Of a stretch of 64,000 nt of DNA, positions 50,508-61,873 are shown piece after piece. The first letter of the stretch is position 1. Every line of letters starts with the position of its first letter. The position numbers and the translations under genes were made by a program. Location: assembly GCA_016946835.1 (NCBI GenBank), contig JACVTC010000042.1:520001-584000 (forward strand), written 5' to 3'. The stretch is from Neocallimastix lanati (nom. inval.) (lineage: Eukaryota > Neocallimastigomycota > Neocallimastigomycetes > Neocallimastigales > Neocallimastigaceae). The notes under the pieces were generated by a model. It searched no databases. It was not told the origin of the DNA and saw only the letters and a list, made by a program, of their open reading frames with translations.

Positions 50508-52181
50508 CTAAAGTTTAATATTATTTAGATCATAGAGAATATTATTTCTAAACCTGGTCATTAAAGTAGAATTTAGATATTTGGTAAATCCATCGGATAA
50601 GTTATTTTCAGATTTTATATACTTTAAATTAATATAACCTTTCTTGATTAATTCTCTTATACTGTGATATCGAAGGTCGATGTGCTTGGATTTCGGATTA
50701 ATAGTTTCATTTTCGCAATTGTAAATTGCAGCTTTATTATCGGTGTTTATTGTAATAACATCCTGCTTAAGTCCAAGTTCTTTAAATATATTTCTATACC
50801 AGAGACAGTGTCTTGCACACTCATGAATTCCATAATACTCACTTTCCGCAGTAGAAACTGAAACACAATGTTGCAGTTTGGAATACCAACTAGTAGGAGC
50901 TGAGTTTATCATCATTACAAATCCAGTAGTTGACTTCCTTGTTTCCTTATCACCACCTAAATCGGCGTCAACATAAACATTAAAATTAAAAGTATTAGTA
51001 TAAGTGAATTTAATTCCATAGTTAGGATTACCTTTCAAGTATCTAAAAATTTTTAGTACATTGTACCAATCTTCGTATGTTGGATTATCGGATTTTCTGG
51101 AAGCTTTACTTACAGAAAATAATATGTCCGGTCTCGTGCTGATAGCTAAATATAACAAAGATCCTATAGCTTGCTTATATTTTGTTACATTAAATTTTTT
51201 ACTCCTTAATTCAATAGATTCGATTGGTGTTGTATTTGATACTGGGTTATATTTATTGATATTAAACTTATTTAAAATTTCATTAAGATATTTCTTCTGA
51301 TGGATAATATAACCATCATTACATTTTACAAATTTTATACCTATAATAAAGTCTACTTCACCTACATCTGTAGCTTCAAAATTATTTTTAATTAAAGATT
51401 TTGTTTTAATTATTTCATCATCCGTTCCTGTAACAATTATATCATCCACGTAGACTGCTAGTAAACATACAATTTCGTTACTTTTATCTTTTTTAATATA
51501 GACGCATGGGTCACTTAAAAATCTTTTAAAATTTAATTTTAACAATACCTTATTTAAAGTTTCGTTCCACATTCTTCCAGACTGTTTTAACCCATATAAA
51601 GCTTTATTTAATTTACAATATCCCTTTTGTTTCATACCTTCTGGTAGCAACATATAAATATCCTCATTCAATTTGGCATTCAAGTAGGCAGCCTTAATAT
51701 CCATTTGATGTATATGGAACTTTCTTTGGACTGCAATGGCAATTATGATTTTAAGTGTATCTTGTTTGAGGGTAGGTGAAAAAGTGTTTTTATAGTCAAC
51801 CCCATATATCTGGCTGTAGCCCTTAGCTACTAATCTTGCTTTATATTTAACAATTTTACCTTCTGAGTTTCTTTTGTATTTAAGAACCCATCTTGTAGAA
51901 ATGATATTTGCGTCTTTAGGAACTTTATTAATAATTGTAAATACCCTCATTCTCTTCATATTATTCAATTCTTCATCCACTGCTTTTAACCACATGTCTT
52001 TATCATTCATTAAAAATATTTCTTTATAATTACGTGGTTCAATAAACTTTTTGTCGTCTATTGCTAGAAGTGCAGTTGTATCTAAAATATCTTTAATATT
52101 GAACGATTTCACTTTCTTTGTTGGATGATTTTTAATCATATATTCATTGTTATAGCGTTTTCTACGTTTATTATTGTTTTT
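50508..52181 (-). CDS. Pol of copia element 3, second part: reverse transcriptase and RNase H
   Basis: Same frame as the protease-integrase part, separated by one TGA; the first ATG after it is at 52139. RT_copia motifs: STRWVLKYKR, KARLVAKGYSQ, MDIKAAYLNA, LNKALYGLKQSGRMW and catalytic VYVDDIIVTG. RNase H: VYVDADLGGD, STAESEYYG, DNKAAIYN. Ends at 50508, overlapping the sequence next to the polypurine tract. All catalytic residues that I can check are present. Confidence 0.92.
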   Translation of the reverse strand, partial: KNNNKRRKRYNNEYMIKNHPTKKVKSFNIKDILDTTALLAIDDKKFIEPRNYKEIFLMNDKDMWLKAVDEELNNMKRMRVFTIINKVPKDANIISTRWVLKYKRNSEGKIVKYKARLVAKGYSQIYGVDYKNTFSPTLKQDTLKIIIAIAVQRKFHIHQMDIKAAYLNAKLNEDIYMLLPEGMKQKGYCKLNKALYGLKQSGRMWNETLNKVLLKLNFKRFLSDPCVYIKKDKSNEIVCLLAVYVDDIIVTGTDDEIIKTKSLIKNNFEATDVGEVDFIIGIKFVKCNDGYIIHQKKYLNEILNKFNINKYNPVSNTTPIESIELRSKKFNVTKYKQAIGSLLYLAISTRPDILFSVSKASRKSDNPTYEDWYNVLKIFRYLKGNPNYGIKFTYTNTFNFNVYVDADLGGDKETRKSTTGFVMMINSAPTSWYSKLQHCVSVSTAESEYYGIHECARHCLWYRNIFKELGLKQDVITINTDNKAAIYNCENETINPKSKHIDLRYHSIRELIKKGYINLKYIKSENNLSDGFTKYLNSTLMTRFRNNILYDLNNIKL

Positions 52182-53543
52182 TCATATATATATATTACCA
52201 CTATTATTAGATTGTTTGGTATTTTGTTTATTTTTATCATTATTGTTTCGTTTATCAGCATTCTTATTATTTTCATTATTTAATTGATTAAAATTTTCAC
52301 TATATTCTTTCGACTTATTTAAAAGAAATTGAATAGTTTCCTCTTTACTCTTAGCATTACTTATTCTATTAGAAATTAATTTATTTTTATTTTTATTCTT
52401 CTTAAGAGTTATTTGTTTATTATCATTATCATTATTGATAATTGATTTTTTACTCTTATTTTGGTGTTTATTTGTTTGTTTATTTTCATTGTTTACCTTA
52501 CCACCTGAATTGTTTTGGTTAAATTCTTTATTGTAATTATTGCTAAATTTTACATTCTGTATATGATAATTCACATTGGAATTATACTCATTGGCATTAG
52601 TTTGTTTATTTAAATCATTTAAATTTATTTCTTTAATTTTATTTGATTTATATAAATTTATCTCTTTATTTATATTGTAATTATTTTCTCCAATGACGTT
52701 AGAATTATTACCATTATTTAAATTATAATTTAAGTCACCTCTCATATAATAATTATTCATTTTATTATTATCGTTAATAATTATATTATTATTATCACTT
52801 ACTTTATACACGCGTGGATTGTTATTTACATTATCGAACGAATTATGTAGGTTATTTTCTTCTAAATTATAATTATGGTTATTTATTTCATTATTCATTA
52901 ATTCAGGATAATTTGAATTATTACTTACGTTTATATTTAAATTATTTTTATTTAAATTTATTTTGTTTATTTCTGTGTTTATTCCTGAATTTATTTCTGT
53001 GTTTATTCCTGAATTTATTCCTGTGTTTCTTCCTGTATTACTTAATTTTCTTTCATAATTTAAATTAAAATTATTGTCTTTAATTAAATTTAAATTATTC
53101 GGATCATTATTATAATTATTATTAGTATTATAATTATTATTAGTATTATAATTATTGTTAGTATCAATTAAATTATCAATATTAAATTTTTCTTTATTTC
53201 CATTACAAAAATCTTTATTATTTTCTTCTTGGAAATAAATAGAATTAATATTTTTAGGAATTAAATTATTTAAATTAATTTTATTATTATTATTTAAATT
53301 TAATGATCCTTCATTAGAATTATAATGTAAATTATTTAATTGGTTGTTAGAATTGGAAATTGAAAAATTATTATTATTATTATTTTCTGAATTGTCCATA
53401 TATTGAGTGGGTCCAATAGTTTTATTTTGATTTTGTAAAATTAAATTATTATGATTCATATTAATAAAATTATTATTATTTGGATGGTACATATTATTAG
53501 GATCATAATTATGATTATTGATTAGGTTATTTATTTCGGTATC

Positions 53544-53600
<57 letters not shown>

Positions 53601-55138
53601 TATATTATAAATTTCATTATATTCACTATTATTATCATTTGTATTACTTTCATTGTCATCATTGTTAATATGATCTATTTCTTCATTTTCATAATAATTA
53701 GTGAAATTAATACTGTCTGGTGATGTTAGAGGGGCACTTATATTTGCGGGTTCATCTTCGAGGAATTCTACAGTGCGAGCTAAAACTATTTTGTTATTTT
53801 TAATGTCATATATTTTATAAGCTGTATGGTTTATTTCATCATATCCAAGGAAAATACCTGGGAGAGTTGTATTGCAGAACTTCTTCCTAAATTGTTTTGG
53901 AACAAAAAAATATACACGACACCCAAAAACTCTGAATTTATTATAATCAACTTTATCATTGTACAGAATTTCATATGGTATTTTGTTATTATTACCTTTA
54001 TGGGGTAACCTGTTATGTATATAATTTGCTGTGGTTACAGCATCTTCCCAAAATTTATGATTTAGCTTTGCATCGTTTAACATAGCGTCACCATTAGATA
54101 TTAATGTTCCATGAAGTCTTTCCACTCTTCCATTTTGTTGTGGATTATGAGGAATAGTATGTTCATGTATTATGCCTGTTCTTTCATAAAACTCGTTGAA
54201 ATTGCTATTGAAAAATTCAGTGCCGTTATCAGTTTTAATGTATTTAATATTACAATTATCAAATAAGTTCTTAATTTGATTATACCATATAATAAAAGTT
54301 TTGAATGTTTCACTTTTTCTTTTTATAAAAAGGACCCAACTGTACCTTGAATAATCATCAAGAATAGATAAAAAATACTTATTCCCGTAAATAGAATAGT
54401 CGGGAACAAATACCAAATCCATGTGAATAAGTTCAAATGGTTTTGTCATATGATTAGTAGATGGTTTGTAAGGGAGATTCTTTAATTTCGAACAAGAACA
54501 AATTCTACACTTATGCTTTATATTTATTTTATTTAAATTATCTTTGATAGAGTCAATATTAAAATGACCCATTCTTCTATGCCAGAGATTCATATCAGAA
54601 TCGTTTAAGGCATCTTGTAAACTATAACATATAATGTTATTTGAGCTATTACTTATATTATTTTTGCTTGTTAGTATTTTGTAAACTTTAGATTTATTTG
54701 AGAAAGATGTATAGATTCTTTTGCCATTATTGTTATATAAAATAGCGCAGTTTTTATCGTTGTACTTATTTTTACAAAATACAGTTTTATAATTATCCTT
54801 GCTTAAATGATCTATGGAAATTAGACTTCTTTTAAATGATGGTACATAAATGACATTGTTTAAAATAATTTTGTGATTATTAATTAAACCAACATAATTA
54901 CCAATGTATTTTGATTTTACCATTCCTCCATTAGCAAAATGTATATTGATACAGAAATCACGTGTATTTGTTAAAATGTTTTTATCATGGGTCATGTGAT
55001 ATGACGCCCCAGAGTCCAATGTCCATAAGATAATGTTGTTGTTATTTTTGTTTGTTTTATTAATTTTGTTATTATTATTTTTGTCATACTTGGCAGTATA
55101 ATAACTTAAGCTCTGCCTAGTATCTTGCTTTAATGAAA
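52182..55138 (-). CDS. Pol of copia element 3, first part: protease and integrase
   Basis: Entered by -1 shift from gag. Protease has LDSGASYHMT. Integrase has the zinc finger WHRRMGH...CRICSC, then the DDE core (HMDLVF, KTDNGTEFF, PQQNGRVERLHG) and the copia-type RVFGCRVYFFVP. A linker of about 450 residues, mostly Asn with runs encoded by (AAT)n, follows. The frame stops at TGA 52182-52184, but RT continues in the same frame 14 codons further on, so the stop breaks a single polyprotein. Confidence 0.9.
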
Positions 55139-56179
55139 ATTTTTAATATTGTTTTTATTCTCTGTGTTTTCTGTTGTAACACAGTTAGATTGACCTTCTT
55201 CCCTTTCATCATTATAATCCATATTTAATGCATTACTGTAAATATCAACATATCTATCTGATTCTTCTTCTTGGTCATTTATTTCTACATTATCGGCATG
55301 TTTTTGATGTTTTATCTTTTTTTCTTTATAATGTGCTTTACCGTATTTATCGTACACCACACCTCCGTGTATTCTTCCATTTTTGAGACACTCACGTGAT
55401 ATATGACCAAATCCGCCACAATTATGACATCTGATATTTCTTTTACTGCGCTTTCTATTTTGTTTATTTCTACTGTTACTTTCATTAATTCTTACTTCAT
55501 TATTGAATACCTTAGCCTTTTCTTGTTTAATTTTTAAAGTATTCAAAAATTTTATTCTTGGAATTGATGTTTTTAGCATATTACAACATCCATTCCAATC
55601 ATTCTGAAAACCAAGTAAATTTGTTAATTGGGCAATATCGGATGGGATAGCATTATATAAATAATTGAATTTTCTTTCATCGTTCACATTTTCCCCAAGT
55701 TTCTTTAATTTGTCGAAGGTAATTTCCATGTTGGCTATAAAAATTCCTATGTCTGTGGATTTATCGTAAGTCATGTTCTCCAGCTTTTCGTTTAATTGTA
55801 ACTTCATTTCTTCATTACCTTTGGTAAAAGTTTTCTTTAGCAATTTCCATATGTCGTATGCGGAACTATTCTTGAAATCTATACTTAATTTAATTTCGTT
55901 TTCTAAATTCATACTAATATATCTTTTTGCTTTGCTGTCACCAACTATCATTTTCGTTGTGACTGATTTATGGTAATAAGTATCAGTTCCTCTAATTTTC
56001 ATACCCTTTAAGGATTCGAAATTTTCAGCGTTGTTGGCAATTTTCTTCATATTATCTTCGTAGATATATTGATCTAATTCATTAGCAGTTAATATTATAT
56101 CCATATCTGAAGCCCAAAGTGGATAGGTTTCCACGGTAAGTTTTTTATTACTTAAAATGTTGAACGCTTTATCTTCCAT
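55130..56179 (-). CDS. Gag of copia element 3 (349 residues)
   Basis: Starts MEDKAFNILSNKKLTVETYP, typical of copia Gag, with the UBN2-like region following (DIWKLLKKTFTKGNEEMKL, then ENMTYDKSTDIGIFIANME). The CCHC zinc knuckle CHNCGGFGHISREC lies about two thirds along. It ends IKNFH followed by TAA at 55130, two codons after a -1 slippery heptamer that connects it to pol. Confidence 0.93.
   Translation of the reverse strand: MEDKAFNILSNKKLTVETYPLWASDMDIILTANELDQYIYEDNMKKIANNAENFESLKGMKIRGTDTYYHKSVTTKMIVGDSKAKRYISMNLENEIKLSIDFKNSSAYDIWKLLKKTFTKGNEEMKLQLNEKLENMTYDKSTDIGIFIANMEITFDKLKKLGENVNDERKFNYLYNAIPSDIAQLTNLLGFQNDWNGCCNMLKTSIPRIKFLNTLKIKQEKAKVFNNEVRINESNSRNKQNRKRSKRNIRCHNCGGFGHISRECLKNGRIHGGVVYDKYGKAHYKEKKIKHQKHADNVEINDQEEESDRYVDIYSNALNMDYNDEREEGQSNCVTTENTENKNNIKNFH
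55136..55142 (-). promoter_or_regulatory. -1 ribosomal frameshift site (A AAT TTT)
   Basis: In the gag frame the codons read AAA-AAT-TTT-CAT-TAA. The heptamer A_AAT_TTT fits X_XXY_YYZ; slipping back one base gives TCA-TTA-AAG-CAA, which is exactly the open frame that continues into protease (KQDTRQSLSYYTAKY and then LDSGASYH). I did not look for a downstream stimulatory structure in detail. Confidence 0.6.
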
Positions 56180-56302
56180 TGTTTTAGAATTAAAAAAATT
56201 AAGATTTAATTAAATTGAATTTTGAGATTTCGAAATTTCAATTTCTTTTTGTTTTATTATAATGTAATTTATTTTTGAGATTTATAAACTAGCTTTTATA
56301 TG

Positions 56303-56330
56303 CTGGAGCTAATTTGAGACTCTTAATCTT
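56303..56330 (-). other. Putative primer-binding site resembling tRNA-Lys(CUU)
   Basis: The plus strand here reads CTGGAGC, a 2-3 base spacer, then TTGAGACTCTTAATCTT, which resembles the D-arm to anticodon-arm part of a eukaryotic tRNA-Lys(CUU). The element RNA would be its complement. There is no TGG next to the LTR, so classic 3'-CCA priming is unlikely; half-tRNA priming, as in Drosophila copia, is inferred. Confidence 0.45.
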
Positions 56331-56339
56331 TGAATATTA

Positions 56340-56652
56340 TGTTATTAAATTTTAGTTTTTGATATGTGATCACTTTATTTATTTTTATTATTTTTATTAT
56401 TATTTTAATAACTATATATTTTTAGTAATATTTTATATTATAGGATTAATTATCATAATCCTTAAATGTATATACATTAATAAAATTTAATTTAACTATA
56501 TTAGTTATAATTGTAAATATATGATGTACATCATTAATACGCCTCATAATATTTTACATTATACAAAATAATGAAAAACATATTTAATTTAATAAATAAG
56601 TAAATCTTAATTATACAAGACTTAATTAAAATATTAAACTTTATTTTTAACA
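56340..56652 (-). repeat. 5' LTR of copia element 3
   Basis: 313 bp with TG...CA ends. It provides the presumed promoter for gag-pol and is followed on the minus strand by the leader and primer site. Confidence 0.93.
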
Positions 56653-56657
56653 TATTA

Positions 56658-56981
56658 TCTCATTTAATGTATATATTTATTATTATTATTATTATTATTA
56701 TAATTATTATTATGTTATTATATAAGTAAATGAATTAAATAAATATTATATCTATATGTAATTAAATATTACAAATTAATGTAGACTACATAAATATATG
56801 TAATGTAATTATATTGTGTAACGAATCCCCTTGTGTAACAAATGAATAATCACATGATTGAGTATATAAAATGTACTAACCATTTATGATTAGAAAATAA
56901 TGGTCTTTAAAATAAATAAATAAGTAAACAAATAAATAAATAAAACTATATTTTTAAATAAAAACTAAAGTGTAATTAACA

Positions 56982-57029
<48 letters not shown>

Positions 57030-57571
57030 CGACTATCGGTAGAAAAAAGACACAAAGATAAAATAATACCTTTAATATTGTTTTGTATTAATAATTATTA
57101 TTAACACTTTATTTATTTAAGTTTTTATAAAAGAGAGAAGTACAGTTTTTAAAGTATAACAATTGTTTACATAAATATATGAATAAAATTAAATTATGAA
57201 TAAATACATGTGACGTCATATGTTAGAATAAATTTATATTAATATACATTTTTATTAAATTAAATTTATGTTATTATATAATTATTATATAATAATCTTG
57301 ATTGTTAACAATTATTATTATTATTATTATTATTATTATTTTTAATGTATGTTAAATTTATTAATATAAAGTTATAGTCTAGTTTAATAAAATATTAAAT
57401 TTAATTATATTAAATATATTGTAATTACAAATTAAAATATAAATTAATATGTATTTAGAACAAACCACAATTAAATATAAAAAAATGTAATTTTATCTTA
57501 ACTTTAAACCTTTGTTAAATACTTGCGTTATATATCTAATTATTAATAATAATAATAATTATTATTATTAT
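56658..57571. other. Microsatellite-rich spacer with LTR-like segments
   Basis: Contains (TTA)n tracts near 56680, 56982 and 57315. The stretch 56713-56981 has TGTTA...TAACA ends and lies between TTA tracts, so it may be a solo LTR, but the flanking 5-mers do not match exactly. No ORF. Confidence 0.4.
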
Positions 57572-57769
57572 TGTTAGAATATGTGAATATGATGTTATAA
57601 TACGTGAATATGAGATTAATGTAATAAAATGTAATGTAATATAAATAATGTATTAGCCACAATGTATTAATATAAAAGCATTTAATTTAGAATAACTAAG
57701 TACTCTTTATCATAAAATATATTAATAAAATTGACATAATTATAAACCATAAATTCATAACTCTTAGCA
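57572..57769. mobile_element. Probable solo LTR (198 bp) in a TTA tract
   Basis: Begins TGTTAGAATATG, ends CTCTTAGCA, and is flanked on both sides by ATTAT. The ends are TG...CA, but the host site is itself (TTA)n, so the duplication is weak evidence. Confidence 0.45.
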
Positions 57770-58319
57770 ATTATTATTATTATTATTATTTATTTATTAT
57801 TTATTATTTATTATTATTATCTATTATTATTATCATTTTATTAGTATTAATTTTTTTTTTTTTTGACTTTCGAATTCATAAAATAATTAAAAAAGATTTT
57901 ATTTGAAACTTTAAATGAAATTTTAATTTTTCATATTATGTATTAACTTTAATCCTTATAGATATACTTTTTAACTCTAGCAATGATTATTTATTATTAA
58001 TTAATTATTAATTACCATCTTTTTAATTATCGTTAATTACTATTTAATTATTTCTTATTTAAATAATTTAAAATCTTAATTAATATTATGTTTTGTTTCA
58101 CTTTATTTAATTTTTATTTTATATTTTTTTTTTATTAAATTTTTTATTTCTTATTTATTATAATTTTATTTTTTTACTATAATTTTTTAATATTTAAATT
58201 TAAACCTATTTTTTATATCTTTTTTATTTCTCTTTTTTTTATTTATTTCTTCTCTTTTTTTTTTTTTAAATATATATCTTTTCTCATCTTCTTTTATTTT
58301 ATTATTTCTTCAATAATAT

Positions 58320-58365
58320 TTGTCTTCCTTTTTAATAAGATTTACTTTATCATTTTTTTTTTCTG

Positions 58366-58409
<44 letters not shown>

Positions 58410-58834
58410 ATTATTTCTCAATAATATTTATTTTCCTTTTTAATAAGATTTACTTTATCATTTTTTTTAAATCCATATAAAAAAAAAAGTATTTCTTCTA
58501 TAATAATTATCTTCCTTTTAATAAGATTTACTTTATCATTTTTTTTGTTAAAATCTAAATATATATATATATATAATATTTCTCTATAAAACCCTATTTT
58601 AAACAATATTAAATAAAATATACATATATATATATATATAAAAAAAATTATATCATCGTTTCTATAAAAACAATTTAGTGTTCTATTATTAAAAAAAAAA
58701 ATAAAATAAAATAAAATAAATTTCTCTATAAACTTTATTTTAATTAAATTAAATAAAATATATATATATACATATAAAAAAAATTATTTTTATATATTCA
58801 CTCTATTTAAGCAATTTTGTGTTCTTCAGTGTTC

Positions 58835-58866
<32 letters not shown>
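58320..58866. repeat. Two families of short direct repeats before the Ty3-like gag
   Basis: Three copies of AATAAGATTTACTTTATCAT with surrounding sequence (starting near 58333, 58441 and 58519), then two copies of a unit of about 140 bp beginning ATTTCTCTATAAA (58579 and 58719), with (TA)n between. Likely the 5' LTR or leader of the element that follows. Confidence 0.65.
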
Positions 58867-58869
<3 letters not shown>

Positions 58870-58870
<1 letters not shown>

Positions 58871-60178
58871 TGAAGATTAGCGAAATAGCTAAATTATTGC
58901 CACGACTTGGTAGTTTCGATAGGGACATAGAATCATGGGCTGAAGAATTCAATAGGGTAATGGAACTCTCAGATATTGATGACCCTAGAAAAATGTTTGC
59001 TTGAGCAAAAGAATGTGTTCCTGGACGATTAAAAGGAGTAATTGAAGATCTTAAAGAAGAAGATGAAGAGGTTGAAATGATTATATATCCAGGTATTACG
59101 GATATTAAAACAGCCATTGAAATGTTTTTAGATATTACTTCTCAAGAAAAATGCTTTAACCTAAAATCACTCAAAATACAAAGGATGAATCAATTAAAGA
59201 CTTTAACTGGAGATACGGTAAATTATACGTATTACTTACTCCAGAAAGTCAAGAATTTATTACAATTAATGATTACACGGATTCATTATTAAGTCGTCCA
59301 TATGCTAGAAAAGAAGTAATAACTTCTCAACCAGCTAATTTAGAAGAAGCATTTAAAATAGCCGAACTTGCTGAAACTGCATCTGAAGTACCGAATAGAA
59401 ATAGAAATGTCGTTATATTTACCAATACTTATGAAGGTCTATATTCTATTTTTCCAAATAATTATAATAATAATTATAATAATAGAAATTATGACTACAA
59501 TAATTATCGCTCTAATTGTAATTATTATAACTATAATTATAATAATTATAATAAAAATAATGATTATAATCATTCAAATAATTATAATAATAATTATCGA
59601 AATTCTTATAATAATAATTATAATAACTCTATTAATAACAGAAATATAAATCATTTCCGAAATGGTTATAATAGTGGTAATAATTATAATAACAATAATC
59701 CAAATTTTAACAACATGAATAATAACTTTAGCAATAATAAAATATCCGGAACTAAAAATAATTAAGAAATCAAAATTTTATGTCTAATAATATTAATCTA
59801 AATTGTTTTAAATGTCATCAACCTTGTCATAGGATGCAAGATTGTCCTTATACTTATTAAGAACTAGCTGATATGGAAGCTACTGGAAGACTTAATAACA
59901 ATAATCTCTACATTACAAATAACAGCAATACAAACAGAAATCATAACCTAAACAATAATAATAACTATGATAGTAATTATAATATTAGTAATTTAAATAG
60001 AAACTCTAATATTAATACTAATAATGTAAATCATTATGACTCAAATGGAAACTTTAATGTTAATACTAATTATAATAATACTAGTTATAACAGTTCAAAT
60101 CCTAATCATAATAACATAGATCCTATTAATAATAACCAAAATTTCTTTAGTAACAATAATCAACCTTTAAACTTATAA
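58870..60178 (+). pseudogene. Ty3-like Gag with stop codons and a frameshift
   Basis: Starts MKISEIAKLLPRLGSFDRDI; W to TGA at 59002 (MFA-stop-AKECVPG). The frame then shifts near 59225: the correct continuation is LYVLLTPESQEFITINDYTD and later NLEEAFKIAELAETASEV, the usual end of a capsid domain. An Asn/Tyr-rich stretch leads to the zinc knuckle CFKCHQPCHRMQDC at about 59812-59853, followed by TAA at 59858 and more Asn-rich sequence to 60178. Confidence 0.75.
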
Positions 60179-60850
60179 ATGGGAGAAGGAATACTCCCAT
60201 AAATCAAACCATTACAACTCTTTTAACTAATTCACTTACTGGAACTAAGGAATCTTCGAATATAGAAGATAATAAAGAAATAGCCATAGTAGCTGAAAGA
60301 AGAAGTAGAAAAACTAATGAAAATAAACCATATAAGAAAGCAACTAAGAAAAATTTAAAAGAAAATACTCAACCAATTAAAGTTCCATCAAATAATCAGG
60401 AACAAATGGAAATGGAACCAGAAAGTGAAACTAATAGTAATAATAAAGGAAATGAAAATTAAAAAGAAACAGAAGCGTTAAATCATCTTGATCTATCTTT
60501 TATAAATGAACCTTCAATTGAAGAAGCAAAAGAAGAAACAAGAAAGAAAGAGCTAAAGAAATAAAAGAATTAGCTAAAGAAATACAACTTCCAAGTGAAA
60601 AAAGGGTAGAAAAATCCAATAAGGAAAACACTACAAAAAAATTAAAAATAACAGGAAATCAAGATAATTATAATATAATTGACGATATTGGAAATAAGTT
60701 CGCTAATATTACCATCGGACTGTTGCTCAATATTAATCATAAATTGAGAACTGAATTATCTAAAGCCTTAAAGTTTACAACAATTATAGAAGATGAAGAA
60801 ACAATCTTATCAACAATTAAGAAAGACAAGATTGTAAAAACAAAATGTAA

Positions 60851-61873
60851 GTAGAAAACGTAGAAACTACAGTATATTTAGATTCCTGTTCTTCTATTAG
60901 TATGATCACCAAAACCTTCATGATAAATAATAAAATTCCATTTAAACCAATTTCTGCTATTAAAGAAACCTTATACCAAGCTTGTACTAATACCACGCTC
61001 ATTTCAAAATTATATGAAATAGAAATAACAATTGGAAATATTACTTCTAAGAAAATCTTTAGATTGGTTGAAAAAGATGATATTTTCCAAGTATTAATTG
61101 GTGTGGATGCGCTAGCTAGAATGAAGATTATTATGGACTTCTCTGATCACATCTTAAATCAAAAAACAGATGAAATACGAAAGATAGGAAGTTTTGAAAG
61201 TGTGACAGAAATAGAAGAAGAGGAAAATGATATTAAAGATGAATTCGAAGAAGAATTGAATAAAGATGTGCTAGTTGATTATTTACTAACCACCGAAGAT
61301 AAATATATTCAAATTTTATATGAAGAATATAATAATAATAATGATATTGATAATTCCTTTGGAAATTATGATGATAAAGATGGAAATAATTTTTGCAATA
61401 TTAATGATAATATAAATAAAAATGATAATTATTTAAAGAATGTATTTGAATGTAAAATTAATAATGATATAATTTCTAAAGTTTATAATTATAATTGTTC
61501 TTCATATAAATATATTAATAATAATAATACCAACAAAAATTTTAATATTATAAATAATCATGATAATCCATGTGAGATTAATATCGATAATAATAATAAA
61601 ATCGAAAATTTTTTTAATAAAAATTTTTCTAATAAAAATTTTAATAATAGAATTAATAATATTTTTGAAAAACCTAATAATAAAAATAATATCAATAATT
61701 CGAATAATATTAATAATAAAAATTGTTCTTCTAAAAATTTTAATAATATAAATAATATTGATAATTTCTCTAAAAATTTAAATGATATTAATAATACTGA
61801 TAATATTTCTAAAGATTTAAATAATATTTGTAAAGAGTTCTATCAGAAACAGATTACAAATAACAAATTTTAA
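60851..61873 (+). CDS. Retropepsin-like protease and Asn-rich tail of the Ty3-like element
   Basis: Frame opens after TAA at 60848-60850. The catalytic region reads VYLDSCSSISMITKTF: Asp-Ser-Cys in place of the usual Asp-Ser/Thr-Gly, which may make it inactive. The flap and end motif VLIGVDALARMKIIMDF are typical of Ty3 proteases. An acidic segment (EEEENDIKDEFEEELNKDV) and about 180 Asn-rich residues follow. No RT motif (such as YxDD) appears. Confidence 0.65.
   Translation, partial: VENVETTVYLDSCSSISMITKTFMINNKIPFKPISAIKETLYQACTNTTLISKLYEIEITIGNITSKKIFRLVEKDDIFQVLIGVDALARMKIIMDFSDHILNQKTDEIRKIGSFESVTEIEEEENDIKDEFEEELNKDVLVDYLLTTEDKYIQILYEEYNNNNDIDNSFGNYDDKDGNNFCNINDNINKNDNYLKNVFECKINNDIISKVYNYNCSSYKYINNNNTNKNFNIINNHDNPCEINIDNNNKIENFFNKNFSNKNFNNRINNIFEKPNNKNNINNSNNINNKNCSSKNFNNINNIDNFSKNLNDINNTDNISKDLNNICKEFYQKQITNNKF

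Larger units (their letters stand above)
50189..56652 (-). mobile_element. Ty1/copia retrotransposon 3, full length, very young
   Basis: A 6,464-bp element with 313-bp LTRs at both ends, TGTTA...TAACA termini, and target duplication TATTA at 50184-50188 and 56653-56657. Order on the minus strand: 5' LTR, primer site, gag, protease, integrase, Asn-rich linker, RT, RNase H, polypurine tract, 3' LTR. The LTRs look the same base for base by eye, so insertion was recent. Confidence 0.95.
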
